A DNA stretch of 11,841 nucleotides from Angelakisella sp. GTDB taxonomy: Bacteria; Bacillota; Clostridia; Oscillospirales; Ruminococcaceae. The DNA is taken from contig JAHHSN010000040.1 of the NCBI GenBank assembly GCA_020025195.1, positions 1-11,841 on the forward strand, in the 5' to 3' direction. How positions within the stretch are numbered: position 1 is the stretch's first letter; the number at the start of each line of letters is the position of its first letter. The notes under the pieces are model-generated. The model was not told the origin of the DNA. It saw only the letters and a program-made list of their open reading frames with translations, and did not search any database. This document shows positions 1-5,191 of this stretch, piece by piece. The translations under genes were made by a program, and so were the position numbers.

Positions 1-596
1 TTGTCATGCTCCTCACCGACAGCGCCTCCATCCGTGACGTGCTGCTCTTCCCCACCATGAAGCCCACGGCCGAGGATAATGCCAGAACCGCGGCCGCCTG
101 CGGCGCCGTTCCGGCTGAGGGGGAGATCCCCGCCGAGGCAAAAGAAGGCGTCATCGGCAGTGCGGAGGGAACAGTTTCCGTCGTAGTAAATGATGTCCCC
201 ATTATTTCGGATGAACCCCTCGATTTCTCCAAGGTGGAGATCGAGCCGCTCTTTGCGGATCAGGTCGATTTTGACACCTTCTCCAAGTCCGATTTCCGCG
301 CCGTGAAGGTCAAGGAGTGCGAGGCTGTGAAGAAGTCCAAGAAGCTCTTAAAGTTCACTCTGGATGACGGTACAGGCGTTGACAGAGTCATTCTGAGCGG
401 TATTCACGACACCTATGAGCCGGAAGAGCTGGTGGGAAAGACCCTCATTGCCATTACGAACCTGCCTCCTCGCAAGATGATGGGCATTGACTCCTGCGGT
501 ATGATTATCTCCGCTGTCCATCACGAAGAAGGCGTGGAAAAACTGCACTGCCTGATGGTCGATCCTCATATTCCGGCAGGTGCTAAGCTGTATTAA
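1..596 (+). CDS. lysS: Lysine--tRNA ligase, class II, C-terminal part with fused tRNA-binding domain (5' end outside window)
   Basis: This is the 3' end of a gene that starts upstream; the frame is already open at base 3. It charges tRNA-Lys with lysine in the cytoplasm. The first visible residues (VMLLTDSASIRDVLLFPTMK) match the end of the class II LysRS catalytic core, where motif 3 is followed by RDVLLFP.MKP. A 60-residue Ala/Glu/Pro-rich linker follows. Next comes an OB-fold tRNA-binding domain of the EMAPII/MetG C-terminal type, roughly the last 110 residues. It is recognised by DFRAVKVKECEAVKKSKKLL, the VILSGI strand, EELVGKTL, NLPPRKMMGIDSCGMIISA and the closing PHIPAGAKLY. Bacterial LysRS normally ends soon after RDVLLFP.MKP, so this is an extended form. 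A terminator follows 113 bases downstream. The LysRS identity rests on a short stretch plus domain order; the tRNA-binding domain is clear. Confidence 0.88.
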   Translation, partial: VMLLTDSASIRDVLLFPTMKPTAEDNARTAAACGAVPAEGEIPAEAKEGVIGSAEGTVSVVVNDVPIISDEPLDFSKVEIEPLFADQVDFDTFSKSDFRAVKVKECEAVKKSKKLLKFTLDDGTGVDRVILSGIHDTYEPEELVGKTLIAITNLPPRKMMGIDSCGMIISAVHHEEGVEKLHCLMVDPHIPAGAKLY

Positions 597-709
597 ACAA
601 GGGGATTTGGTGGCCGATTATCCAAAATTATCCAATCGTTCTCCAAATTGTGAGCGAGAAATCTGCAAATCGCATCTAATCAAAATAGTTCCCGCTGAAT
701 GTGGATTTA

Positions 710-748
710 AGAGACCTGTGAAGCAAAATTCGCAGGTCTCTGTTTTTT
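710..748 (+). terminator. Rho-independent terminator of lysS
   Basis: AGAGACCTG (710-718) pairs with CAGGTCTCT (733-741), and the stem continues inward with T-G, G-C and A-T pairs. The loop is short and A/T-rich. A run of six T begins at 743. The position, 113 bases after the lysS stop and in the same direction, fits lysS transcript termination. Confidence 0.85.
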
Positions 749-788
749 CCCCTTTGAGAAAAACCCGAATAGTATAAAGATGGCTTAC

Positions 789-820
789 AGCCCTCCGATC
801 AATTTCGATGGGCTTTTTTA
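789..820 (+). terminator. Possible second, weaker terminator
   Basis: AGCCC (789-793) can pair with GGGCT (810-814), directly followed by TTTTTTA. The stem is only five base pairs and the loop is 16 bases, so this is a weak candidate. It may act as a backup for the terminator at 710-748. Confidence 0.35.
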
Positions 821-956
821 TTTTCAAAAGTTTTTTCAAATTGGGTGTCAAAATTCGGGCCTCGGTGCTGCGGCAGGTAATTCCCGGAAATTCCACTCAG
901 CAGGCATGCAGCGGAAACGGCATAGATTCTTTTCGTCCGCGCAGCAATAGCAGCCG

Positions 957-998
957 AAAAAATACCGCTGTAAGCCATCGGAAAACGGCTTGCAGCGG
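957..998 (-). terminator. Terminator of the tRNA-Arg transcript
   Basis: On the minus strand CCGCTGCAAGCC (998-987) pairs with GGCTTACAGCGG (976-965). That gives twelve positions with one C-A mismatch and a ten-base loop. It is followed by TA and six T (962-957). It lies seven bases beyond the encoded CCA of the tRNA. Confidence 0.88.
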
Positions 999-1004
999 CG
1001 GTTT

Positions 1005-1081
1005 TGGCGTCCTCGAGCGGATTCGAACCGCTGGCCTTTCGCTTAGGAGGCGAACGCTCTATCCTGCTGAGCTACGAAGAC
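1005..1081 (-). tRNA. tRNA-Arg, anticodon CCT, CCA encoded
   Basis: Read on the minus strand the cloverleaf is complete. The acceptor stem is GTCTTCG/CGAGGAC with one T-G pair. The D-stem is GCTC/GAGC, with loop AGCAGGATA. The anticodon stem is TTCGC/GCGAA around loop CTCCTAA, giving anticodon CCT. The T-arm is AGCGG TTCGAAT CCGCT. The discriminator base is G, followed by an encoded CCA (1007-1005). The CCT anticodon reads AGG arginine codons. The gene stands alone, with its own promoter at 1141-1169 and terminator at 957-998. Confidence 0.97.
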
Positions 1082-1140
1082 AGAATTTCTCTTTTTTTGC
1101 GCGCGGGAGAAGGATTCTTCCGCTATTTAGTCCAAGGCTC

Positions 1141-1169
1141 ATTTTACCGTTCGGGCGCCCCTTTGTCAA
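1141..1169 (-). promoter_or_regulatory. Sigma-A promoter of the tRNA-Arg gene
   Basis: On the minus strand TTGACA (1169-1164) and TAAAAT (1146-1141) are separated by exactly 17 bases. Transcription would begin near 1134 and leave a leader of about 50 bases before the mature tRNA 5' end at 1081. The perfect -35 box fits a strongly expressed stable-RNA gene. Confidence 0.85.
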
Positions 1170-1205
1170 GAGAAGACTTCCCCGCTAAAAAATGTCCCCG
1201 GGGAC

Positions 1206-1234
1206 TTCCTTCTCGCTCCAAAGTATGGTAGAAT
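1206..1234 (+). promoter_or_regulatory. Probable promoter of the Nudix gene
   Basis: TAGAAT at 1229-1234 is preceded by TGG, forming an extended -10 element. A poor -35 (TTCCTT, 1206-1211) lies 17 bases upstream. The start site would be near 1241, giving a leader of about 100 bases. It is back to back with the tRNA promoter on the other strand. Confidence 0.55.
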
Positions 1235-1250
1235 ACTACTTGTTATGTAT

Positions 1251-1318
1251 CCGCTCCCCACGGGGCGGGTTCCGGCGGTGCTGCCGCCGTCCGAAGATTT
1301 GCGCCGCCCTGCGCGGCG
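1251..1318 (+). other. Hairpin-rich leader of the Nudix gene
   Basis: Three GC-rich inverted repeats lie in a row. Around 1251-1270, CCGC and CCC face GGG and GCGG. At 1273-1289, CGGCGG pairs with CCGCCG around loop TGCTG. At 1302-1318, CGCCGC pairs with GCGGCG around a five-base loop. The ribosome binding site begins within a few bases of the last stem. No T-run follows, so these are not terminators. No known riboswitch consensus was recognised. Confidence 0.5.
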
Positions 1319-1339
1319 AGGTAAGGAAGTAAACTGAAT

Positions 1340-1789
1340 ATGATGAAACGAGAGAAATCCTGCGGAGCTTTGGTGCTTCGCAGGCAGGACGACGTCCTCT
1401 ATGTCGTACTGCTGCGCCACCGTTTCGGTGGGCATTGGTCCTTCCCCAAGGGTCATGTGGAGGCCGGGGAAAGCGAACGCCAGACCGCTCTGCGTGAGGT
1501 GCGGGAGGAAACCGGTCTCACCATCAAGCTGATGGACGGATTCCGCGAGAGCGTGGAATACTCGCCCAAGCCCGGCGTACGCAAGCAGGTCGTCTACTTC
1601 CTCGGCTCCACCGAGGAGGAGAAGCTGGTCCGCCAGGAGGAGGAGATCAGCGAAATCATGTGGGCGCCGCTTTCCAAGGCGGCGGAGCTTGTCTCCTTCG
1701 CCAATGACAAGCGTCTGGTGCGCCACGCCCAAAAGCGTCTGGGGCTCCTGCCCCAAAATCAGGAAGCGGAACCCGCTCCCCAGGACTGA
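1340..1789 (+). CDS. Nudix hydrolase, diadenosine-tetraphosphatase-like
   Basis: This 149-residue cytoplasmic Nudix enzyme would hydrolyse a nucleoside diphosphate linked to another group, using a divalent metal. The 23-residue Nudix box is complete at residues 38-60: G38, E44, then REVREETGL at 52-60, with the metal-binding glutamates E53, E56 and E57. The N-terminal EKSCGALVLRR and HWSFPKGHVEAGE resemble the Ap4A hydrolase branch (human NUDT2-like), so dinucleoside polyphosphates are the likeliest substrates. Nudix specificity cannot be fixed from sequence alone. Two ATG codons occur in tandem (1340, 1343). The first is chosen because AAGGAAG at 1323-1329 lies ten bases upstream. The C-terminal ten residues are a polar Glu/Pro tail. 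It is a single-gene transcript closed by the terminator at 1811-1851. Confidence 0.9.
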   Translation: MMKREKSCGALVLRRQDDVLYVVLLRHRFGGHWSFPKGHVEAGESERQTALREVREETGLTIKLMDGFRESVEYSPKPGVRKQVVYFLGSTEEEKLVRQEEEISEIMWAPLSKAAELVSFANDKRLVRHAQKRLGLLPQNQEAEPAPQD

Positions 1790-1810
1790 AAATTTCATTT
1801 CCGGCGTCAA

Positions 1811-1851
1811 AGCGGCGGTACAGATTTCCATCTGTGCCGCTGTTTTATTTT
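1811..1851 (+). terminator. Terminator of the Nudix gene
   Basis: AGCGGC (1811-1816) pairs with GCCGCT (1836-1841), and ACAGAT (1820-1825) pairs with ATCTGT (1830-1835) around a TTCC loop. Three bases (GGT) bulge out. TTTTATTTT follows from 1843. Confidence 0.85.
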
Positions 1852-1955
1852 ACCCGCCTGGGGAAAAACCCGCCCCGCCAGGCCTCCCTTTTTTGCTTTC
1901 GCTTTGCTCCAAGACGCCGGGCCACCTTTCGGCGGCGCGGCCGATCCCGTGCTCC

Positions 1956-2477
1956 TCACGCGCCGAAAAAGAGCCGCACGGCGAAAACCGAAGCCGCAAA
2001 ACCCACAAAATCCGCGGCGAGGGAGGCCGTGAGGGTGTGGCGGGTTCTTTGCACCGAGACCGCCCCGTAATAGACCGCAATGGTGTAAAAGGTGGTTTCG
2101 GTGGAACCCTGCAGAACGCTTGCCACCCGCCCGATGAAGCCGTCGGGGCCGTAGTTCCTTAGAATGTCCTCAAAGAGCGCGAGCGCGCCGCTCCCCGAGA
2201 TGGGGCGCAGGATCGCAAGGGGCAGCACCTCCACGGGGAAGCCCACCCCCTCGGCAAGGGGACGGACGGCATGGGTCAGCACCGCAAGGCTCCCCGAAGC
2301 GCGGAACATGGCGATGGCGGTGAGAAGGAGCACCAAGGCAGGCAGAATCTGAACGGCGGTTTTAAGCCCCTCCCCTGCCCCCTCCAGAAAGACGCGGAAA
2401 ACGTCCACCCCGCGGAAAAGCCCCCAGAGGAGCACCCCCGCGATCAGGACGGGAATGATACAGTCGGTAAAGTGCAT
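1956..2477 (-). CDS. spmB: Spore maturation protein B
   Basis: This 173-residue multi-pass membrane protein has close to the usual SpmB length (about 178 in Bacillus subtilis). In B. subtilis SpmA and SpmB are needed for full dehydration of the spore core and heat resistance; their biochemical activity is not known. The sequence shows a nucleoside-recognition/gate-type fold: hydrophobic segments near residues 6-22, 42-58 and 152-170, and the conserved ILRPISGSGAL (89-99) and STETTFYTIAVYYGA (125-139). The start at 2477 is preferred over an upstream in-frame ATG at 2528 because GGAGGT at 2488-2483 lies five bases before it and homology begins at HFTDCIIPVLI. It follows spmA in the same direction, 90 bases downstream of the spmA stop, with no promoter or terminator seen between them. 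Confidence 0.93.
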   Translation of the reverse strand: MHFTDCIIPVLIAGVLLWGLFRGVDVFRVFLEGAGEGLKTAVQILPALVLLLTAIAMFRASGSLAVLTHAVRPLAEGVGFPVEVLPLAILRPISGSGALALFEDILRNYGPDGFIGRVASVLQGSTETTFYTIAVYYGAVSVQRTRHTLTASLAADFVGFAASVFAVRLFFGA

Positions 2478-2567
2478 GGCATACCTCCCGGACGGCCCGC
2501 CGCTCTCCGCGGCCGGAACCGTCCTCACCGAAAGCGGCGCCGGGGAAGTCCGGCAAAACCGCTGGAT

Positions 2568-3239
2568 TCACGGACGGGACCGGGCGTCCCCTCCCCTAAA
2601 ATTTCCGCACGCCCCTTGGCAAGGGGCCGCCCCCCTGCGGCTGTCGGGGCGGTGCTTCCGCTCTCCTCTCCGCCGGAACCCCAGCTTTGCCACGGCAAGC
2701 CCTGCCGTGACCGAAAGGACGGAGGAGAGCCAGACAGCGGGCAGAATCTCCATCGGGGCGCGGCTCCCGGCGGCAAGGCGCAGGGCGGCATTGGTGGCGG
2801 GAAGCAACTGCAGGGAGGCGGTGTTCAGCACCACAAAGAGGAGCATCTCATCGGTGGCGGTCCCCTTTTCCGGGTTCAGCCGGTCCAGCTCCTGCATGGC
2901 GGAAAGCCCCAGCGGGGTCGCAGCGTTGCCCAGCCCCAAAAGGTTGGCGGAAAGATTGAGAGAGATCTTCTCCAGTGCCGCCCCTCCCGGCGAAAGCCGG
3001 GGAAACAACCGGCGGGTGAGGGGGGATAGCAATTTTGAAAGCGCCGCCGCCAGCCCCGAGCGCTCCGCCACCTTCATAACCCCGCTCCAAAGCATGAGCA
3101 TTCCCGTGAGCGACAGCGTAAGACGCAGCGCCTCCTGCCCTCCCCCAATCGCCGCATTTGATACTGATTCCATATTTCCGGAAAAAAACCCCGCGATCAC
3201 CGAAAAAGCAATCATTCCACCCAATATCCATCCCATCAT
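2568..3239 (-). CDS. spmA: Spore maturation protein A
   Basis: This 223-residue integral membrane protein is the partner of SpmB in spore core dehydration. Recognisable family blocks are the N-terminal segment MMGWILGGMIAFSVIAGFFSG, the region 41-58 (LTGMLMLWSGVMKVAE), and the signature NLLGLGNAATPLGLSAM (99-115) of the gate domain. VVLNTASLQLLPATNAALR (136-154) follows. The start at 3239 is supported by AGGAGGT (3253-3247), seven bases upstream; a second ATG at 3236 is possible. Bacillus SpmA is about 196 residues and family similarity ends near residue 190. The last 30 residues (Arg/Gly/Pro-rich) look like read-through into spacer DNA. The first gene of the spmAB operon, it is divergent from the abrB-like gene. 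Confidence 0.93.
   Translation of the reverse strand: MMGWILGGMIAFSVIAGFFSGNMESVSNAAIGGGQEALRLTLSLTGMLMLWSGVMKVAERSGLAAALSKLLSPLTRRLFPRLSPGGAALEKISLNLSANLLGLGNAATPLGLSAMQELDRLNPEKGTATDEMLLFVVLNTASLQLLPATNAALRLAAGSRAPMEILPAVWLSSVLSVTAGLAVAKLGFRRRGERKHRPDSRRGAAPCQGACGNFRGGDARSRP
2611..2627. repeat. Perfect short inverted repeat within the spmA 3' end
   Basis: GCCCCTT (2611-2617) and AAGGGGC (2621-2627) are exact complements around a three-base centre. The repeat falls within the codons for the unusual C-terminal tail of SpmA. It has no T-run, so it is not a simple terminator. It may be a dispersed hairpin element or an RNA-processing site between spmA and spmB. Confidence 0.45.
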
Positions 3240-3320
3240 GGAAAAAACCTCCTTTTGTCCCAACAATCCATCCTATCAAAAAATAGAAATGGATATTCCG
3301 TGAATTTTATCGGAAAAGTG

Positions 3321-3349
3321 TTGCTATCAATGCCTTAAAATGGTATACT
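3321..3349 (+). promoter_or_regulatory. Sigma-A promoter of the abrB-like gene
   Basis: TTGCTA (3321-3326) and TATACT (3344-3349) are 17 bases apart, with an extended -10 TGG at 3341-3343. The start would be near 3356. It lies within the 177-base divergent region shared with spmA. Confidence 0.75.
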
Positions 3350-3367
3350 TCAACACGTAAAAAGCAA

Positions 3368-3388
3368 AGCAGGAAGTTCGCTCCTGCT
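3368..3388 (+). promoter_or_regulatory. Leader hairpin of the abrB-like mRNA
   Basis: AGCAGGA (3368-3374) pairs with TCCTGCT (3382-3388) around a seven-base loop. It begins about 12 bases after the predicted transcription start and ends 16 bases before the GGAGG. It could protect the 5' end of the mRNA. The following GTCTTTC is a poor T-run, so attenuation is less likely. Confidence 0.45.
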
Positions 3389-3416
3389 GTCTTTCATCAT
3401 TTTTGGAGGAATACAC

Positions 3417-3659
3417 ATGAAATCTACTGGTATTGTTCGTAAAGTCGATAACCTGGGACGCATCGTCCTGCCCGTTGAGCTGCGCCGTACGCTTGATATC
3501 GATATCCACAGCGATGTTGAGATCTATGTGGAAGGCGATCAGGTTATTCTTAAAAAGTATGTTCCCGATTGCATTTTCTGTGGTTCCCGCGAAGATGTGA
3601 CCGTTTTTGAGGATAAATACGTCTGCAAGGCCTGCCGCGAAAAGCTCGCCAAGATGTAA
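3417..3659 (+). CDS. AbrB-family transition-state regulator with C-terminal CxxC-CxxC motif
   Basis: This 80-residue DNA-binding protein is of the AbrB/SpoVT/MazE swapped-hairpin type. Residues 1-48 (MKSTGIVRKVDNLGRIVLPV, ELRRTLDID, VEIYVEGDQVILKKY) are nearly identical in pattern to the N-terminal DNA-binding domain of Bacillus AbrB, which represses post-exponential genes and works as a dimer or tetramer. The Bacillus C-terminal multimerisation domain is missing. In its place is a 30-residue segment with C52-x2-C55 and C70-x2-C73, a likely zinc-binding knuckle, as in clostridial AbrB relatives. The start is fixed by GGAGG at 3405-3409, seven bases upstream. It is transcribed alone, divergent from spmAB. 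A role in the growth-to-sporulation transition is inferred from family and neighbourhood. Confidence 0.92.
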   Translation: MKSTGIVRKVDNLGRIVLPVELRRTLDIDIHSDVEIYVEGDQVILKKYVPDCIFCGSREDVTVFEDKYVCKACREKLAKM

Positions 3660-3760
3660 GTCTCCGGCTTCTGTACCCGGAAACAGGTGGCAAACAAAAC
3701 CGTTTTTTTGAAAAGGCGGTCGGTTTGTCACCCTTTTTGTGTTTGAAAGGTCCCCTGCCC

Positions 3761-3874
3761 TTGCCCCCCCGAACGCGGGTGGTACAGGGTCCCGCGGGCC
3801 TGCCGGGGCAACGCACGGCGAACAGGAAGAAGCTCCCGCAGTCTTTCTCAACAGACGGGATGATATCGTGCGTT
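3761..3874 (+). ncRNA. Candidate structured RNA or structured 3' UTR downstream of abrB
   Basis: Three consecutive foldings can be drawn by hand. TTGCCCC (3761-3767) pairs with GGGGCAA (3805-3811) and encloses CGCGGG (3774-3779) paired with CCCGCG (3791-3796). AACGCACG (3810-3817) pairs with CGTGCGTT (3867-3874), so the two arms compete only for bases 3810-3811. Inside the second arm GTCT faces AGAC and CCC faces GGG near 3832-3860. A strong terminator at 3879-3905 follows directly. No convincing promoter was seen between the abrB stop and 3761, so it may be part of the abrB transcript. No protein-like frame with a ribosome binding site is present. I could not match it to 6S, SRP, tmRNA or a known riboswitch. 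Confidence 0.4.
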
Positions 3875-3878
3875 TGGC

Positions 3879-3905
3879 GAGCGGAGCACCGCTCTTTTTG
3901 TTTTT
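3879..3905 (+). terminator. Strong terminator closing the abrB/structured RNA unit
   Basis: GAGCGG (3879-3884) pairs with CCGCTC (3889-3894) around AGCA, followed by TTTTTGTTTTT. It lies 220 bases after the abrB stop and before the separate sortase promoter, so it ends a long 3' UTR or an independent RNA. Confidence 0.88.
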
Positions 3906-3937
3906 CCGGGGGTCCCAAGCGGCGCACACGCCCCCGG
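3906..3937. repeat. Inverted repeat after the terminator
   Basis: CCGGGGG (3906-3912) is complementary to CCCCCGG (3931-3937) with an 18-base loop. It starts directly after the T-run of the terminator and has no T-run of its own on either strand. Its role is unknown. Confidence 0.4.
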
Positions 3938-3981
3938 GAGCTGGAAAATATCATTTGTTCAGGGACATTTTCTCAGTTGGT

Positions 3982-4010
3982 TTGACATCCATCCCCGGGT
4001 ATAGTAAAAT
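3982..4010 (+). promoter_or_regulatory. Sigma-A promoter of the sortase gene
   Basis: TTGACA (3982-3987) and TAAAAT (4005-4010) are separated by 17 bases, the same boxes as the tRNA-Arg promoter. The start would be near 4017, where TGCCC (4017-4021) can pair with GGGCA (4031-4035) and form a hairpin at the very 5' end of the mRNA. Confidence 0.8.
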
Positions 4011-4069
4011 AATGTTTGCCCACGGTTTAAGGGCAATTCTGCATAACAAATAAAGAAGGACTTAACGGA

Positions 4070-4993
4070 ATGAAGAATAAAAATCGTTTGATTGCGCTGC
4101 TTCTGGCGCTTTGTCTCGCGGTATTCGCGGCCTGCGGCAGCGAGCCGGCCGAGAACCCCGTCCCCCCTGAGCCTGAAGCGGAAAACCCCGGTATCGAGAA
4201 TCTGGACCCCGAAGCGGCGGACCGCGCCGAGGCGCTCAAAGCCAAGCAGAAGGAAATGCTGGAGGGGATGCTCTCCCTGCAGCAGGAAAACTCCGACGTC
4301 ATGGGCTGGCTCTATCTCAATGACACCACCATTGATGAGGCGGTGGTCAAGGTGAGCTTTGCCGACCCGGAAAACAAGTATTATCTCCGCCGGGACGCCA
4401 AGGGGGAGAACAACTTCTACGGCTGCTATTTCGCCGATTGGCGCTGCTATAAGGGCGGCCGGGATTCTCTTTCCAAGAACACCGTCATCTTCGGGCACAG
4501 CATGAGCGAGGACCCGGAGGGCGTCAAGTTCTCCCAGCTCAAGAAGTATCTTGATCCGGAGTTTGCCAAAACACATCCTTACCTCTATTTCTCCACCATC
4601 GAGGAGGATATGGTCTGGCAGGTCTTTGCGGTCTATTATACCGACGTGGACTTCAACTACATTGAGCCGAACCCCACCAAGACCGATTTCAAGAGCCTCG
4701 TGGATAAGGCGCGTTCCCTTTCCTTCTATGATTATGATACCGAGGTCGGTCCGGATGACAAGATTCTCACCCTTTCCACCTGCACCTATCAGCTGGCGGA
4801 CGGCACCAAGCTCGGCTATCCCAATAAATACCGCTATGTTGTGATGGCAAAGCTGCTGGAAAAGGAGGCTCCTCTGGAGAAGGAGGTCTCCCTCACCGTG
4901 ACCTCCAAGGCGCCGAAGCGCGACGCCAACGTGAAGCCGGAGTCGCACGAGAACCTCCAGCAGAGCGCCGTGGACAAGACCAAACCGAAATAA
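4070..4993 (+). CDS. Class B sortase with lipoprotein-type signal peptide
   Basis: This 307-residue extracytoplasmic cysteine transpeptidase would join secreted proteins to the cell wall or to each other. The sortase triad is present: H143 in VIFGHSM, C238 in TLSTCTY and R255 in KYRYVVMA. Class B features include the N-terminal helical region before DVMGWLYLNDTTID (76-89), the YYLRRD and FYGCYFADWRC blocks, and a long helix-bearing insert near residues 150-215. The N-terminus is a signal peptide (KNKNR, then a hydrophobic run) ending in FAAC with C22. This looks like a lipobox, so the enzyme may be lipid-anchored instead of held by an uncleaved helix. A Pro/Glu linker (25-50) and a polar 47-residue C-terminal tail flank the domain. 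AGAAGGA (4054-4060) precedes the ATG by nine bases. No sortase substrate is encoded nearby. It is transcribed alone. Confidence 0.9.
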   Translation: MKNKNRLIALLLALCLAVFAACGSEPAENPVPPEPEAENPGIENLDPEAADRAEALKAKQKEMLEGMLSLQQENSDVMGWLYLNDTTIDEAVVKVSFADPENKYYLRRDAKGENNFYGCYFADWRCYKGGRDSLSKNTVIFGHSMSEDPEGVKFSQLKKYLDPEFAKTHPYLYFSTIEEDMVWQVFAVYYTDVDFNYIEPNPTKTDFKSLVDKARSLSFYDYDTEVGPDDKILTLSTCTYQLADGTKLGYPNKYRYVVMAKLLEKEAPLEKEVSLTVTSKAPKRDANVKPESHENLQQSAVDKTKPK

Positions 4994-5029
4994 AAACCCC
5001 AAACGTTTGGAATCCTTCCCCCGCCTTAT

Positions 5030-5067
5030 GGCCGCCCCACCGGACGCCGTGAAACGGGGGCCTTTTT
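5030..5067 (+). terminator. Terminator of the sortase gene
   Basis: GGCC (5030-5033) and CCC (5035-5037) pair with the GGGGG-CC at 5056-5062, with one bulged G and an inner CGG/CCG hairpin. TTTTT follows (5063-5067). It lies 37 bases after the stop codon. Confidence 0.7.
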
Positions 5068-5108
5068 GCATCCCTCTAAAAACCCGCGCCCCCGCGCCTT
5101 ACGGCGCC

Positions 5109-5130
5109 GCCCCCCGCGTGGGGGGCTTTT
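5109..5130 (+). terminator. Second terminator after the sortase gene
   Basis: GCCCCCC (5109-5115) pairs perfectly with GGGGGGC (5120-5126) around GCGT, followed by four T. It stands between the first terminator and the promoter of the DUF1858 gene. Confidence 0.7.
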
Positions 5131-5162
5131 CCATCCCCGAGTGGAATTTTTTGTCCCTCATC

Positions 5163-5191
5163 TTTACAAAAGGGCGGGAAATCACTATACT
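5163..5191 (+). promoter_or_regulatory. Sigma-A promoter of the DUF1858 gene
   Basis: TTTACA (5163-5168) and TATACT (5186-5191) are 17 bases apart. The start would be near 5198. Complementary segments GGATG (5194-5198)/CATCC (5219-5223) and CCGC (5203-5206)/GCGG (5212-5215) form a possible leader hairpin. Confidence 0.75.

Larger units (their letters stand above)
597..956. other. Low-GC intergenic stretch between lysS and the tRNA-Arg unit
   Basis: Apart from the two hairpins listed separately, no gene is seen here. The short open frames (580-777 plus, 618-896 minus) lack ribosome binding sites and resemble no family I recognise. By eye the base composition is clearly lower in G+C than the flanking genes. 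It borders the 3' side of a tRNA gene, a common integration site, but no repeat of the tRNA 3' end was found within the stretch. Confidence 0.6.

Noticed and set aside
618..896. 92-residue minus-strand frame in the lysS-tRNA gap
   Set aside because: It has no ribosome binding site, overlaps the lysS terminator, and shows no recognisable domain.
1194..1205. GTCCCCGGGGAC palindrome with an adjoining A-run, a possible minus-strand terminator
   Set aside because: The usable stem is only four pairs with a four-base loop, and no minus-strand gene upstream would need it. It lies just upstream of the tRNA promoter.
1914..1942. GC hairpin with a GAAA loop downstream of spmB (minus strand)
   Set aside because: The fold is plausible (GCCGCC-GAAA-GGTGGC) but no T-run follows, so it was not called a terminator.
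2455..3303. Plus-strand open frames opposite spmA-spmB
   Set aside because: The minus-strand frames match SpmA and SpmB motifs and have strong ribosome binding sites; the opposite frames are shadows.
3691..3740. Possible abrB terminator around ACCG...CGGT and nearby T-runs
   Set aside because: The stem is short and interrupted, and the T-run lies inside the loop; the clear terminator is further on at 3879.
3812..3850. Possible SRP RNA, because of AACAGGAAGAAGC
   Set aside because: The conserved SRP apical sequence (GGAAGGAAGCAGC-type loop with its symmetric internal loop) is not present, and the flanks do not pair as that domain requires.
4999..5010. CCAAACGTTTGG, a perfect 12-base palindrome after the sortase stop
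   Set aside because: It lies downstream of a gene, just before a terminator, with no second copy seen. One palindrome of this size is not enough to call an operator.
3959..5071. 370-residue open frame antisense to the sortase
   Set aside because: It covers both terminators and the sortase promoter as well as the sortase gene, and shows no domain.
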